A stretch of 64,000 nt of DNA from a bacterium (GTDB lineage: Bacteria > UBA10199 > 2-02-FULL-44-16 > JAAZCA01), in contig JAJZQH010000004.1 in NCBI GenBank assembly GCA_021810905.1, forward strand, positions 124,001 through 188,000. Direction: 5' to 3'. The notes under the pieces were generated by a model. It saw only the letters and a program-made list of their open reading frames with translations, was not told where the DNA came from and did not search any database. Every line of letters starts with the position of its first letter. Position 1 is the first letter of the stretch. Shown one piece after another: positions 1 through 8,388 of the stretch. Position numbers and translations under genes: made by a program.

Positions 1-34
1 CGAAAATTTTTTGGAGCGACACAAGTGTGAGATA

Positions 35-787
35 ATGAGCATAAGCCAGGAGGAAGTGACGCCCGAAGTGCTCCTGGAGGGTTTAGGATGCTCTCTTGAG
101 TTTACAAAATTTGTAGCGATGCACGATACCCTCATGTATTCACAGATGATAGAAGTAATTTTGACATGCAATTTGCCTTCATCGAGCGCCAGATTTATCG
201 ATTTATGTGCGGGGAGCAGTGTGCCCACAATCCGAGCGCTGCTGAGAAATCCTGCGTATAAAGATCTCACCGTCGTATCGGTAGATGTCGATGCTGACGC
301 GATAACCATCAGTCGGAGGAATGTAGCGCTCGCCGGTCTGCAGAGCAGATTCATAATTATGCAGTCAGATATGCTTGCCTATCTCGACAATGTGTCTATA
401 GGCGAAAATGAAATTCTAGTATCGAACCCTCCATACATGCCAATTCCCGCTACTGCGAAGAGCGACTTTTTCTTGCCGGTTGATGGGGGTGCGGATGGAA
501 CGAAATACCTGGAACAAATTCTCACGAAAGATATGCCTGCTGGTTCAATAGTCGGAATTAGATGGTGTTCGCTTACAAATCCAGTGAGATTAGTCAAACT
601 CATCGAAGATCGGTTCGATGTTGTGGACGTCAGAGCGCATAGAGCTCCATTTGGAACATATGCGAAGATGACTCAGGAATACCTGCAGAAACAACGAGAG
701 GCCGGTAAGTCGGTATTTTATCAAGATGCCGCTGGTAATAAAAATTTTGTTTTTATGAGTACGGTGTTACGCCGAAAAGAGGGTTAA
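35..787 (+). CDS. SAM-dependent methyltransferase with NPPY motif, possibly 5'-partial
   Basis: Class I methyltransferase fold of about 250 residues. A SAM-binding region (Asp-Leu-Cys-Ala-Gly-Ser, then Val-Asp-Val-Asp about 30 residues on) is followed by N131-P-P-Y134, the signature of N-methyltransferases of the HemK/PrmC/RsmC/small-domain type acting on an amide or exocyclic amine. The substrate cannot be read from sequence. I use ATG at 35; a TTG at 11 is in frame, and the frame stays open to the window edge, so a longer upstream protein is possible. It ends 2 bp before the periplasmic binding protein gene and shares its AT-rich composition, so the two are probably co-transcribed. The neighbours suggest modification of a product linked to signalling, but that is only inference. 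Confidence 0.75.
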   Translation: MSISQEEVTPEVLLEGLGCSLEFTKFVAMHDTLMYSQMIEVILTCNLPSSSARFIDLCAGSSVPTIRALLRNPAYKDLTVVSVDVDADAITISRRNVALAGLQSRFIIMQSDMLAYLDNVSIGENEILVSNPPYMPIPATAKSDFFLPVDGGADGTKYLEQILTKDMPAGSIVGIRWCSLTNPVRLVKLIEDRFDVVDVRAHRAPFGTYAKMTQEYLQKQREAGKSVFYQDAAGNKNFVFMSTVLRRKEG

Positions 788-789
788 TA

Positions 790-2016
790 ATGCGTCATGT
801 CGGATATATAAGAATAATATTGGCGCTGGTTACCTTGATGGCAATGTTTGTGAACATTGCTGACGCAATTTCATCAGAATCCAAGTCAATCGTCAAAATA
901 GGGGCCCTTCTTCCTTTATCAGGGCCTCTCGCCAGGATTGGAAAGACGCACATGCGAGGGCACGAATTTGCCGTGTCTGAAATTAATGCCCTTGGGGGTA
1001 TCCATTCACTGGGAGGGGCAAAAATTAAGATGATATATGCCGATACTATGGGGGATCCAGTACGTGGAATGGAAGAAACCAAACATCTTATAGAGACAGG
1101 TGTTATCAGTATCATGGGTGCATATCAATCTGCCGTTGTGATTCCATCGTCTGAAATAGCTGAAAAGGAGCGTGTTCCCTATATAGTGACAACGGCGCTT
1201 TCAGACAAAATCACTCAGCGGAAAATGCACTATCTCTTCAGACCCGAAGCTAATATTTCAGACTTTGTCAGGGATGAAATTCGGTTTATTGAATATCTGT
1301 TCAACAGGAAGTTGGCCGGTAATAGGCTCACTTTATTATACGAGGATTCACTGTTTGGTCAATTTACAGCGATGCTACAACGACGATTAGCAAGAGAGAA
1401 TAATTTAGCAATTGTAGCGGATATTTCATATTCAAGTAACTCGCATGATTTGACCGAGGTCTGTCATGCTCTGCAAGCAGCCAGGCCGGATGTCGTGTTG
1501 CAGACTTCATATTTGCTTGATTCGATCCAAATCGCGCGCCTTATGGACCAACAGAAGATACATCCTTCGGTTATTATTGCGACTGGAGCGGGTCCAAAGG
1601 ATCCGGAATTTATCAGATCTCTCGGATCTGCATCTGATTATTGGTTCGTAGTAAATGAATGGAACTATGACATGATGAGACCTGGGGCAAAGGAATTAAA
1701 TGAAAGATATAGAGCGAGGTATGGTGTTGATATGGACGGCATAGCTGCCATGTCATACATGTCAACTTGGCTTGTAAAAGAAGCGCTTGAGAATGCGGGC
1801 ACAACTCAAAGGGAGGATCTTGCTAGAGTGTTGCGGGATATCGATCTTGATTATGGACCAGGTGCGATTTTGCCTTTGGGTGGCGTGGCGTTCGATGAGA
1901 ACGGACAAAATCGATTTCAAACAATTATGACACAGATCATTGATGGAAAACATCGTACGGTCTGGCCTCCTGAATTGGCTTCCTCCGAGCCAATACCCAG
2001 GAAGGCTTCGTGGTGA
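790..2016 (+). CDS. Periplasmic type I substrate-binding protein (LivJ-like)
   Basis: Exported ligand-binding protein of the branched-chain-amino-acid/amide type I family, 408 residues, the usual length. An N-terminal signal peptide (hydrophobic stretch about residues 8-24, cleavage after Ala-Asp-Ala near 27) is followed by the family opening Ile-Gly-Ala-Leu-Leu-Pro-Leu-Ser-Gly-Pro near residue 37. Two lobes are recognisable, with a conserved YED-type segment mid-protein. No permease or ATPase genes are adjacent; the next gene, 9 bp downstream, is a membrane histidine kinase. I infer that it works as a sensory receptor feeding the kinase rather than as a transporter subunit. The ligand is unknown. 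Confidence 0.88.
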   Translation: MRHVGYIRIILALVTLMAMFVNIADAISSESKSIVKIGALLPLSGPLARIGKTHMRGHEFAVSEINALGGIHSLGGAKIKMIYADTMGDPVRGMEETKHLIETGVISIMGAYQSAVVIPSSEIAEKERVPYIVTTALSDKITQRKMHYLFRPEANISDFVRDEIRFIEYLFNRKLAGNRLTLLYEDSLFGQFTAMLQRRLARENNLAIVADISYSSNSHDLTEVCHALQAARPDVVLQTSYLLDSIQIARLMDQQKIHPSVIIATGAGPKDPEFIRSLGSASDYWFVVNEWNYDMMRPGAKELNERYRARYGVDMDGIAAMSYMSTWLVKEALENAGTTQREDLARVLRDIDLDYGPGAILPLGGVAFDENGQNRFQTIMTQIIDGKHRTVWPPELASSEPIPRKASW

Positions 2017-2025
2017 GGTGATAGA

Positions 2026-4122
2026 TTGAAGAGAGAATTTCAAAAAACTTTCAGGCACTATTTTTCGATATTGTTTTGCATGCTTGCCGTACCTTTGATG
2101 CTTATTGTTTCTTTGCTGATGTGGTATCAGGCAAAAGAATATCGCACCAACCATGATCGGCTCATGATGTCGAGATTGCAAATCATTTTGAATGAAGAAA
2201 TATCTCGAATTGAAGATGCTCTCACCTCGTTTCAGATCTTTGCCAAGTCCAGTTATCCTATGGCGATACTGTCTGGTGGTGATGGCAGTGAACTGAACAA
2301 GATCACAAGCGATCTTGAATTGATCAAGAGAGGAATGGACGGGATATATTTGTTTGGTTCCTCTGGAGAACTGATCACGCAGGAGGGAAATGCGCTGACA
2401 CGCTCTGAACGAGAGCGCGTTTTCGATTCTTTAGAACCTGTAAACATCATTGATGGTCGCCGTATGATGGTAAGCGAGGCGATTAAGGACAGTTTTGGAA
2501 ATGTTCGAGGCTATCTAGCAGCGGTAATTGTTCCATCGATCGAACAAGGGACTGATGATATCAATGCATTCAAATTATCCGGTACAAACCATGCACGTTC
2601 TCATCGGCCTGAATGTGTCGTTTCCGATATTGCATATAGGCGTCAAACGTTAAGTTTGGAAATCTGCGCTAAACCTGCGGGTGCTTTCATTGCCAGCTAT
2701 GATATTCTCTATATCGCAGCTGCGATGCTGTTAGCCGGGTTTGTCATTTCGGCCTTGATCGCGCGATTCATCGCAATCAGTTTGCAGAAACCTATAATGC
2801 AGTTGGTCTGGCTTTCTCAGATCCTTTATCTTCCGCAGAATATTGATGAGAGAGATGTTATTGCGCTTAAACTCGCTAAGCGCACCGATGAATTCGGTGC
2901 TCTGACAAGAGCTCTGTTAAGATCGCATGAATCGGCTAAAATTCTTCAAGATGAAAAGCAAAAAACGGTTACCATGGTTGCTATGGGTGAAATCGCTTCT
3001 CATATCGCCCATGATATGCGTTCTCCGCTTTCGGTTCTGCGCGCATACGTGCATATGGAGGAGGGTGACTCCACGCTGACCAAGTCTGAGTTTGACGAAA
3101 CCAAGGCTGCGTCAAAGCGCAGCATTGATAAGCTCTTGCGTATGGCGAATGACCTTGTGGATTATTCCAAGGCCTCCCACCTCAATAAAAAAGTCGCAAT
3201 AATAAATGACATCGTTAATGAAGAAGTCATGGCCGAAGTGCAATGCGACGGACGCGAGCATAATGTCATTCTGTGTCCTACTGTCGATAAGAAGATATCT
3301 GCCTGTGTCGATTCGGATAAGATCGCTCGTGCCATAGTGAATCTGACAAACAATGCAATTCATGCTGTCGGTGGCGGTGGAATAATACAGATCGGTGCGG
3401 ATATTTCAGGTAGCAATGATCTGATCATTTGGGTAGCAGATAATGGTAAAGGCATTGAGCCAGAGTATCTTCCAAAGATATTCGATAGCTTCTTCACCAA
3501 AGGGAAAAAAGGCGGCACCGGCCTCGGGCTTGCCTATTGCAAACAGGTCGTGGAAGCGCATGGGGGCACGATCGGGGTCGAGAGCGAAGTGGGTAAGGGA
3601 ACCACGTTCACGATCAGGATACCGGATTGTGTAGTGAACGAAAATACGGAACCTGGGACCAGGAACCTGGAACCCGGAAAAGCCTTTCCCGGTGCCCTGT
3701 CCCCGGTTCCCGGTCCGGTTTCAGCCACTCGTTTTCTCATCGTCGAAGACGATCCAGATATCAGGGCTCAATGGCAGCGGATCGTCTGTGAGAGCGGCGG
3801 ACGCGTCGTATACTCCGCTGCGTCCGCTGACGAGATGATCCTGAAGAAGGGATTCAATTACAAAGAGGTGGACACTGCTATAGTCGACTACCACTACGAG
3901 GGGTTTGAGACAAACGGCGTGGATCTTATTCTGTATCTCAAGTCCAAGGGCGTTCCACGGGTGCACCTCTGCACGGGCTTTCACGACGACCCGGAGATCC
4001 AACGCCGCGCGCATGATGCGGGCGCGGATTCCGTGATCGGGAAGCCGGTTGATCTCGCCTCAGCTGCGGGCCTCTTTGATCGTCCGCCTGATATCAGTCC
4101 TTCTACAAAAGGCGGTGCATGA
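2026..4122 (+). CDS. Hybrid sensor histidine kinase with C-terminal receiver domain
   Basis: Membrane sensor kinase of 698 residues. Order: TM helix about 14-34, periplasmic sensor region to about 220, second TM about 225-247, HAMP-like linker, HisKA domain with phospho-acceptor H329 (Ala-His-Asp-Met-Arg-Ser-Pro), HATPase_c with N box (Asn-Leu-Thr-Asn-Asn-Ala) and two glycine boxes, then a receiver domain from about 565 with acidic pair Glu-Asp-Asp, phospho-acceptor D621 and the conserved Lys of Gly-Lys-Pro. A TTG start at 2026 follows GAGGTGAT. The linker between kinase and receiver (about residues 540-566) is encoded by a GC-rich inverted-repeat insertion. No separate response regulator is adjacent; the fused receiver may pass phosphate to one elsewhere. 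Confidence 0.92.
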   Translation: MKREFQKTFRHYFSILFCMLAVPLMLIVSLLMWYQAKEYRTNHDRLMMSRLQIILNEEISRIEDALTSFQIFAKSSYPMAILSGGDGSELNKITSDLELIKRGMDGIYLFGSSGELITQEGNALTRSERERVFDSLEPVNIIDGRRMMVSEAIKDSFGNVRGYLAAVIVPSIEQGTDDINAFKLSGTNHARSHRPECVVSDIAYRRQTLSLEICAKPAGAFIASYDILYIAAAMLLAGFVISALIARFIAISLQKPIMQLVWLSQILYLPQNIDERDVIALKLAKRTDEFGALTRALLRSHESAKILQDEKQKTVTMVAMGEIASHIAHDMRSPLSVLRAYVHMEEGDSTLTKSEFDETKAASKRSIDKLLRMANDLVDYSKASHLNKKVAIINDIVNEEVMAEVQCDGREHNVILCPTVDKKISACVDSDKIARAIVNLTNNAIHAVGGGGIIQIGADISGSNDLIIWVADNGKGIEPEYLPKIFDSFFTKGKKGGTGLGLAYCKQVVEAHGGTIGVESEVGKGTTFTIRIPDCVVNENTEPGTRNLEPGKAFPGALSPVPGPVSATRFLIVEDDPDIRAQWQRIVCESGGRVVYSAASADEMILKKGFNYKEVDTAIVDYHYEGFETNGVDLILYLKSKGVPRVHLCTGFHDDPEIQRRAHDAGADSVIGKPVDLASAAGLFDRPPDISPSTKGGA
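3646..3722 (+). repeat. GC-rich inverted-repeat insertion inside the histidine kinase linker
   Basis: A stretch built from short repeated and inverted words (ggaacctggga / aggaacctgg / ccggttcccgg, and cccggaaaa facing tttcccgg) sits in frame between the kinase and receiver domains. It encodes a Gly/Pro-rich, low-complexity linker unlike the flanking domains. It resembles mobile palindromic elements that enter coding sequence without breaking the frame. Confidence 0.6.
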
Positions 4123-4241
4123 TGAAGATGTCGCGCGTGAAATACGCAGCAGTCCTTTTGCTAGGAGCCGCACTCGGCGTGCTCGCTGTGCAGGGGATGC
4201 ACTCTTCGAATCGCTCCACATTTACGACCTCGGATCTTTAA
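4119..4241 (+). CDS. 40-residue hydrophobic micro-ORF (possible small membrane protein)
   Basis: An ORF of 40 codons whose ATG (4119-4121) overlaps the kinase stop TGA (4120-4122) and whose TAA (4239-4241) shares a base with the next ATG (4241-4243). A purine-rich AAAAGGCGGT lies just upstream of the start. The product begins with a short basic segment, has one hydrophobic helix at about residues 9-25, and ends in a polar Ser/Thr-rich tail, so it could be a single-pass membrane peptide or carry an uncleaved signal sequence. The overlap at both ends suggests translational coupling between the kinase and RecQ. No family is recognised. Confidence 0.5.
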   Translation: MMKMSRVKYAAVLLLGAALGVLAVQGMHSSNRSTFTTSDL

Positions 4242-6682
4242 TGAATGAACCCTCAAACAAGGCGTGCGAGGACATTACTGAAAACCTCGCAGAGATCGAA
4301 CGCCTGCTCGCGCTTCCGGAAAACTGCCGCGACCGCTCGCTCATTTTCTCGCGCGTCAAACTCCTGGAAAAAACCGGCAGGATGCAGGAGGCCGTGGAGG
4401 CGGGCAGAAAGGCCGCGGAACTATTTCCCGACGACGCGCGCGTGCAGGCCGCACTCGCAAATCTCGTAGAGCGTGCAAGGCTTCACCATCTGAGAGAAAT
4501 GTACTGTGGAGCCCGTTGCGCAGATCAAATTGAGTGTCATTGCGAGGAGCGCAGCGACGAAGCAATCCCCTGTGGCCCGCCGATTTCAGGGGATCGCCAC
4601 GTCGGCCTGCGGCCTCCTCGCGATGACACGCATTGCAATGCAGATTTTTCATCTTCACTCGCGCCCCGAAACGGGAATCTCACCGCGGAACTAGAGCGCC
4701 ACTTTGGATTCACGGAGTTTCGTCCCGGGCAGGAAGAGGTGGTGCGCTCCATCGTCGAGGGCCGCAACACGCTCGCCGTGATGCCCACGGGCCGCGGCAA
4801 GTCGCTCTGCTTTCAGCTCCCCGCACTCATGCACGGCGGGCTCTCCATCGTCGTGAGCCCTCTCATCGCTCTCATGAAGGATCAGGTGGACGAGCTCTCC
4901 CGCCGCGGCTACCCGGCCGCTGCTATAAATAGTTCCATGCTGCCTCGCGAGCAGGCAGAGGCGATGCGCGCCGCCGAGAATGGCGCACTTCGATTTCTCT
5001 ACGTAGCGCCCGAACGCTTCAAGGTAGCATCATTTATGGAGTCCCTGCCGAGGCTGAACCCCAGCCACTTTGTCGTGGACGAGGCGCACTGCATATCCCA
5101 GTGGGGCCACGACTTCAGGCCGGATTATCTGCGGCTCGGCAGCGCCATCCACGCGAGCGGCGCGCGGCAGGTCGTGGCCATGACCGCCACTGCAACTCCG
5201 GACGTGCAGCGCGACATAGTGAAACAACTCGCAGTTCCAGGCATGGCGACGTTCGTCGCAGGTTTCGAGCGGCCGAATCTCTACTTCGGTGTCACGCGCG
5301 TATCAGGCGACACCGAGCGCGAGAGGCGGCTTTTAGAACTCATGCGCGCCGCCCGCGGACCTGCCATCATCTATACTGCGTCGCGCAAGGCAGCGGCCGA
5401 GGTCGGCAGGATTCTCGCGAGCGAGGGCGTGGCCGCGGGCGTGTATCACGCGGGGCTCGAGCACGACCAGCGCATCGATGTGCAGGAGGCCTTCATGCAG
5501 GGGAGGCTATCCGCCATCGCGGCGACCAACGCGTTTGGCATGGGGATCGACAAGGCCGACATCCGGCTCGTCGTGCACTATCAGATGCCGGGCTCGATAG
5601 AGGCGTACTATCAGGAGGCGGGCCGCGCGGGCCGAGACGGCAAACCCTCGCGCTGCGAGCTTCTATTTTCGTTTGCTGACATGCACATCCAGCAGTTCTT
5701 CATCGACGGCTCGAACCCCACGCCTTCGGAGGTGCGCGAGGTGTATCAGGTGCTCCTCGATGAGGAGACGAATGCGGTCGAGCTCTCCGCGCGCGCGATA
5801 GCGGCCCGCGTGCACGGCGCAACGGACATGTCGGTGGGGAGCGCACTGAGCCTGCTCGAACGGCTCGACGTGCTGGAGCGACGATCCGCGGGAGACTCGC
5901 TCGGCCGCATCGAACTCACCAGCGCGTTCCTGACGAAGCCACCGCCCGCGCGCGCGGCGATACGTCACCGTCTCTGGCAGTGGATAAAGGAATCGACGGA
6001 AAAAGCGGGAGGCGATGCCATCTCCGTCTCCCCGGCGAGTGCGGCCGATGAACTCGCGCTGGATTTGGAGCAGGTCCAGCGGGGCTTAAGGGCGCTCGTC
6101 GAGGACGGGCTGATCTCGTATCGCGCGCCGTTTTCCGGCCGCGCCGTGGTCGTGCGTCGCCGCATCAAGCCGCGAGAACTCCCTATAGATGAAGCAGCGC
6201 TCGCGGAGAAGAGGCGGCGCGATGAGCTCAAGCTCTCCGCCATCCTCGACTACGGCAGCTCGCGCTGCTGCCGCCAGCTCCACCTGATCCGCTACTTCGG
6301 AGGGCGTGCGGAACCGTGCGGGCACTGCGACCTCTGTACGGGCGAGACAAGGGCAGAGGAGGGTCGGCCGGCGCGGGGCGTCGCAAAGGACGGGCGCAAG
6401 CGCCGTAAAAAAGCACCCGCGTACGACACCACGCCCGACGGCACTCTGTTCGAGAAGCTGCGCGCATGGCGACTGGAGCGCGCGTTGAAGGACGGCGTTC
6501 CTGCATTTGTAGTCGCCAGCGACCGCGCGCTCCGTGCGCTCGTGGCGCAGCGCCCCCGTTCATTAGATGCGCTCGAGGACTGCTTCGGCTTCGGCGAGGT
6601 AAAGGTGGCTCGCTACGGGCAGGAGATAGTCGCCCTGGTCAATGAGAGAGAAGATACGAATGAGTCTAAAAAAACCATATAA
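4241..6682 (+). CDS. recQ: RecQ-family ATP-dependent DNA helicase with TPR-like N-terminal extension
   Basis: 3'-5' superfamily 2 DNA helicase for recombination and repair. From ATG 4241 it is 813 residues, longer than usual RecQ (about 600-720). Residues about 10-85 look like a TPR/helical repeat; about 99-130 come from an in-frame palindromic repeat; the helicase core starts near 150. Walker A is Met-Pro-Thr-Gly-Arg-Gly-Lys-Ser (181-188), with Arg where Gly is usual; the DEAH box is D280-H283. Further on are the Gln-Glu-Ala-Gly-Arg-Ala-Gly-Arg motif VI, a RecQ-C zinc site (Cys-Cys ... Cys-Gly-His-Cys-Asp-Leu-Cys) and a C-terminal HRDC domain. The open frame extends upstream to 4049 inside the kinase, but the overlap with the micro-ORF favours 4241. 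The gene is markedly GC-rich compared with the kinase. Confidence 0.93.
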   Translation: MNEPSNKACEDITENLAEIERLLALPENCRDRSLIFSRVKLLEKTGRMQEAVEAGRKAAELFPDDARVQAALANLVERARLHHLREMYCGARCADQIECHCEERSDEAIPCGPPISGDRHVGLRPPRDDTHCNADFSSSLAPRNGNLTAELERHFGFTEFRPGQEEVVRSIVEGRNTLAVMPTGRGKSLCFQLPALMHGGLSIVVSPLIALMKDQVDELSRRGYPAAAINSSMLPREQAEAMRAAENGALRFLYVAPERFKVASFMESLPRLNPSHFVVDEAHCISQWGHDFRPDYLRLGSAIHASGARQVVAMTATATPDVQRDIVKQLAVPGMATFVAGFERPNLYFGVTRVSGDTERERRLLELMRAARGPAIIYTASRKAAAEVGRILASEGVAAGVYHAGLEHDQRIDVQEAFMQGRLSAIAATNAFGMGIDKADIRLVVHYQMPGSIEAYYQEAGRAGRDGKPSRCELLFSFADMHIQQFFIDGSNPTPSEVREVYQVLLDEETNAVELSARAIAARVHGATDMSVGSALSLLERLDVLERRSAGDSLGRIELTSAFLTKPPPARAAIRHRLWQWIKESTEKAGGDAISVSPASAADELALDLEQVQRGLRALVEDGLISYRAPFSGRAVVVRRRIKPRELPIDEAALAEKRRRDELKLSAILDYGSSRCCRQLHLIRYFGGRAEPCGHCDLCTGETRAEEGRPARGVAKDGRKRRKKAPAYDTTPDGTLFEKLRAWRLERALKDGVPAFVVASDRALRALVAQRPRSLDALEDCFGFGEVKVARYGQEIVALVNEREDTNESKKTI
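4534..4629 (+). repeat. 96-bp palindromic repeat element inserted in frame in recQ
   Basis: The outer arms gtgtcattgcgaggag (4534-4549) and ctcctcgcgatgacac (4614-4629) are reverse complements with one mismatch, and internal segments (ggcccgccga, tcaggggatcgcc) also pair. This is the widespread dispersed repeat whose other frames read [12 protein letters not shown]. Its length is a multiple of three and it has no stop in the recQ frame, so 32 residues are added between the TPR-like part and the helicase core. Confidence 0.85.
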
Positions 6683-6722
6683 AATGCTTAGTTAAACCAT
6701 TACAACCCAGCCAAATATTCAC

Positions 6723-6751
6723 TTGACCTTTCATCATCCAGCACGTAAAAG
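6723..6751 (+). promoter_or_regulatory. Possible sigma70-type promoter
   Basis: TTGACC at 6723-6728 (5 of 6 to TTGACA), a 17-bp spacer and TAAAAG at 6746-6751 (4 of 6 to TATAAT), in the only sizeable gap between recQ and the downstream genes. Such matches occur by chance, so support is positional only. Confidence 0.3.
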
Positions 6752-6933
6752 CGCTCAATCACTGAACGTTCAAACCCTGAGCGTTCATCTTCTGAGCAGC
6801 AGCTTTCAAGTTTTGCCGTTTGTTCCATGTATATCCAAACGGCGGGGATCAAGACGTCAGAACTCTCTTCCATGGTGCCGCCAATTGCAGCGCCCCGGCG
6901 GTAGCCTGTAAAAAAACCGAAAATCGTGCGTTG

Positions 6934-6960
6934 GTGCGATCGTACTCTAGTGCGATCGTA
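6934..6960 (+). repeat. 11-bp direct repeat GTGCGATCGTA, candidate operator
   Basis: Two identical copies of GTGCGATCGTA (6934-6944 and 6950-6960) are separated by 5 bp, each containing the palindrome CGATCG. They lie 38 bp before the ATG at 6999. The 16-bp spacing and position suit an operator for an autoregulated small-protein/nucleotidyltransferase pair or for the winged-helix protein further on. Function is inferred. Confidence 0.45.
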
Positions 6961-6998
6961 AAATCTTGGACGGTGTAACGAGCGCACGAACGTACAAC

Positions 6999-7205
6999 AT
7001 GTCATCTCCCGCGAAAACAAAATGGCAGCAGGCTGCAGATTACGGCATCGATATGACCATAATCGCAGCCAATCTCCGCAGGACGCCTACGGAACGAGCA
7101 ATCAACCTCCAGAGAGCGGTTGAAACAGTTCAGGCTTTGCGTGCCGCCGGACGAGCATATTATGCAGGACTTTCAAAGACTCATAGGACTGCTGGCAGAA
7201 AATGA
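6999..7205 (+). CDS. Small protein paired with nucleotidyltransferase (antitoxin-like)
   Basis: A 68-residue, mostly helical, basic protein (start ATG 6999; an in-frame ATG at 6966 would add 11 residues). It overlaps the nucleotidyltransferase gene by 44 bp, the arrangement typical of two-gene modules in which a short partner precedes a MNT/AbiEii-like nucleotidyltransferase. Similar short proteins containing the words Ile-Asp-x-Thr and Arg-Thr-Pro-Thr-Glu-Arg sit beside such enzymes in other genomes; I know of no established function for them. It could be an antitoxin or a regulatory partner. Confidence 0.6.
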   Translation: MSSPAKTKWQQAADYGIDMTIIAANLRRTPTERAINLQRAVETVQALRAAGRAYYAGLSKTHRTAGRK

Positions 7206-7650
7206 AGTCCGCTTCGTGATCATCGGTGGATTTGCAGCGTCGCTGTATGGCTCATCCTGTGTCACCGAAGATATCGATCTTTGCATTCCATTTGATGCAG
7301 AGAACATGCAATCGCTCCTCAATGCCTTTAGAGATATCCATCCCGCACATCGACTTATCGGGAAGAGCCGTCCCCTCGATGAAGGCGCCGACCAACTCTC
7401 GCGATTCAAGAATCTCTATCTGCAGACCGACCTCGGCTCTATTGATCTTCTCTCGGAAGTGGCAGGCGTTGGGCGCTTCAACGACGTCATGGAACATTCC
7501 GTGGAGATCGAATTGTACGGTATGCCCTGCTGCGTACTCGATATCGAATCGCTGATCAGGACAAAAAGAGAGATGGCGCGCCCCAAGGATCAAGAGGCGA
7601 TCCGTCAGCTCGAGGCGATAAAAGAGATATCCAACCGTACCGAGCATTAG
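7162..7650 (+). CDS. Nucleotidyltransferase-fold protein (MNT/AbiEii-like)
   Basis: A 162-residue protein with the minimal nucleotidyltransferase core: Gly-Gly followed by a helix and then Thr-Glu-Asp-Ile-Asp-Leu, the Asp-x-Asp metal-binding pair, and a later Asp in a beta strand (Ser-Ile-Asp-Leu-Leu). Family members are often toxins or tRNA/protein-modifying enzymes in toxin-antitoxin systems, or standalone proteins of unknown role. The ATG at 7162 removes an unlikely N-terminal extension present from 7120 and keeps the 44-bp overlap with the upstream partner. Target unknown. Confidence 0.75.
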   Translation: MQDFQRLIGLLAENEVRFVIIGGFAASLYGSSCVTEDIDLCIPFDAENMQSLLNAFRDIHPAHRLIGKSRPLDEGADQLSRFKNLYLQTDLGSIDLLSEVAGVGRFNDVMEHSVEIELYGMPCCVLDIESLIRTKREMARPKDQEAIRQLEAIKEISNRTEH

Positions 7651-7678
7651 GGTTTTGAAATGAGTTCAATACACCAAG

Positions 7679-8368
7679 ATGCCCTCCTCACCTGAACTTA
7701 CATCCAGCGAACTCGCCGTCCTCGAATCGCTCCACGATGCCACGGAGTCTGTTTCGCAGCGCGAGCTCGCGCGCAGAGCGGGGATCTCGGTGGGGCTCGT
7801 GAACGCGGTGCTCAAGAGGCTCGTGCACACGGGCTACGTGAAGACGAGCCGCCTAAACCGGCGCTCGCTCGAATATCTCCTGACCCCCGAGGGATTTGCC
7901 CAGACAGCGCTCCGCTCTTATCGTTATATTGTCAACACCGTGCGCGGGTTCCGCGATATCCAGGAGCGGCTCGTTGCGCTCGTGGCAAAGCTTAATTCAG
8001 AGGGCGTTGCCGAGCTGTGGCTGCACGGCGACGGCGAGCTGGCCGATCTCGTGGCGCTGTTTCTGGACGAGGAGGGTCTGGGGCCGATCAGCCGCGGCAT
8101 TCCAACTCCAGACGCGCGCAAGCGCGGAGTTGTTGCCGTGCTCAACGCGGAGCCGAAACCGCTCCGAGCCAAAGGGATGCGCGTTGTAGATCTCCTTCAC
8201 GAGTTCAGCCGCGCACAGCCCAAAACAGTTCAGAAGAACGGACGCAGCGCAAAATCTCCCGGCGCAGATGGCGGGAGCGGAAAATCCGCTTGCCGCGAGA
8301 CTGCAACCCGCGGCATCGAGCGGATCGAAGAGTTCTACGGTCAATCGCGTAAAGAAGATGCCGATTGA
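7679..8368 (+). CDS. Winged-helix transcriptional regulator (MarR/EPS-associated type)
   Basis: 229 residues. The N-terminal 75 form a winged helix-turn-helix ([12 protein letters not shown], then a recognition helix and wing ending in Leu-Thr-Pro-Glu-Gly). A C-terminal region of about 70-185 resembles a Rossmann-like nucleotide-binding fold ([11 protein letters not shown]). The tail is polar and probably disordered. Regulators of this kind commonly open exopolysaccharide and O-antigen clusters, and this one directly precedes the locus, its stop lying 20 bp before the next start. I infer local control of the polysaccharide genes; ligand and operator are unknown. Confidence 0.8.
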   Translation: MPSSPELTSSELAVLESLHDATESVSQRELARRAGISVGLVNAVLKRLVHTGYVKTSRLNRRSLEYLLTPEGFAQTALRSYRYIVNTVRGFRDIQERLVALVAKLNSEGVAELWLHGDGELADLVALFLDEEGLGPISRGIPTPDARKRGVVAVLNAEPKPLRAKGMRVVDLLHEFSRAQPKTVQKNGRSAKSPGADGGSGKSACRETATRGIERIEEFYGQSRKEDAD

Positions 8369-8388
8369 ATAATTCCAGGGGACGAAGA

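Larger units (their letters stand above)
6683..6998 (+). other. 316-bp non-coding region: possible leader of the downstream genes
   Basis: No convincing gene on either strand. A possible sigma70-like promoter lies at 6723-6751, an ops-like 11-mer at 6897-6907 and an 11-bp direct repeat at 6934-6960. A minus-strand open frame covers 6700-7020 but has no recognisable domain and crosses the downstream gene. Another imperfect repeat, TGAACGTTCA/TGAGCGTTCA, lies at 6763-6787. No terminator hairpin was seen after recQ. Confidence 0.5.

Noticed and set aside
4049-4240. N-terminal extension of recQ into the kinase gene
   Set aside because: It would overlap the kinase by 74 bp and read the micro-ORF region in another frame with basic, low-quality sequence; ATG 4241 overlapping TAA is a better start.
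4506-4694. Short frames giving the [10 protein letters not shown] peptide
   Set aside because: This is the known translation of the dispersed palindrome in the other frame, not a gene.
5101-5679. 192-codon frame inside recQ
   Set aside because: Shadow of the GC-rich helicase gene in another frame; Arg-rich, no domain.
6700-7020. Minus-strand open frame of 106 codons in the gap after recQ
   Set aside because: No recognisable domain, start region overlaps the plausible + strand gene at 6999, and its repeated Glu-Arg words come from the direct repeat at 6763-6787. A gene remnant cannot be excluded.
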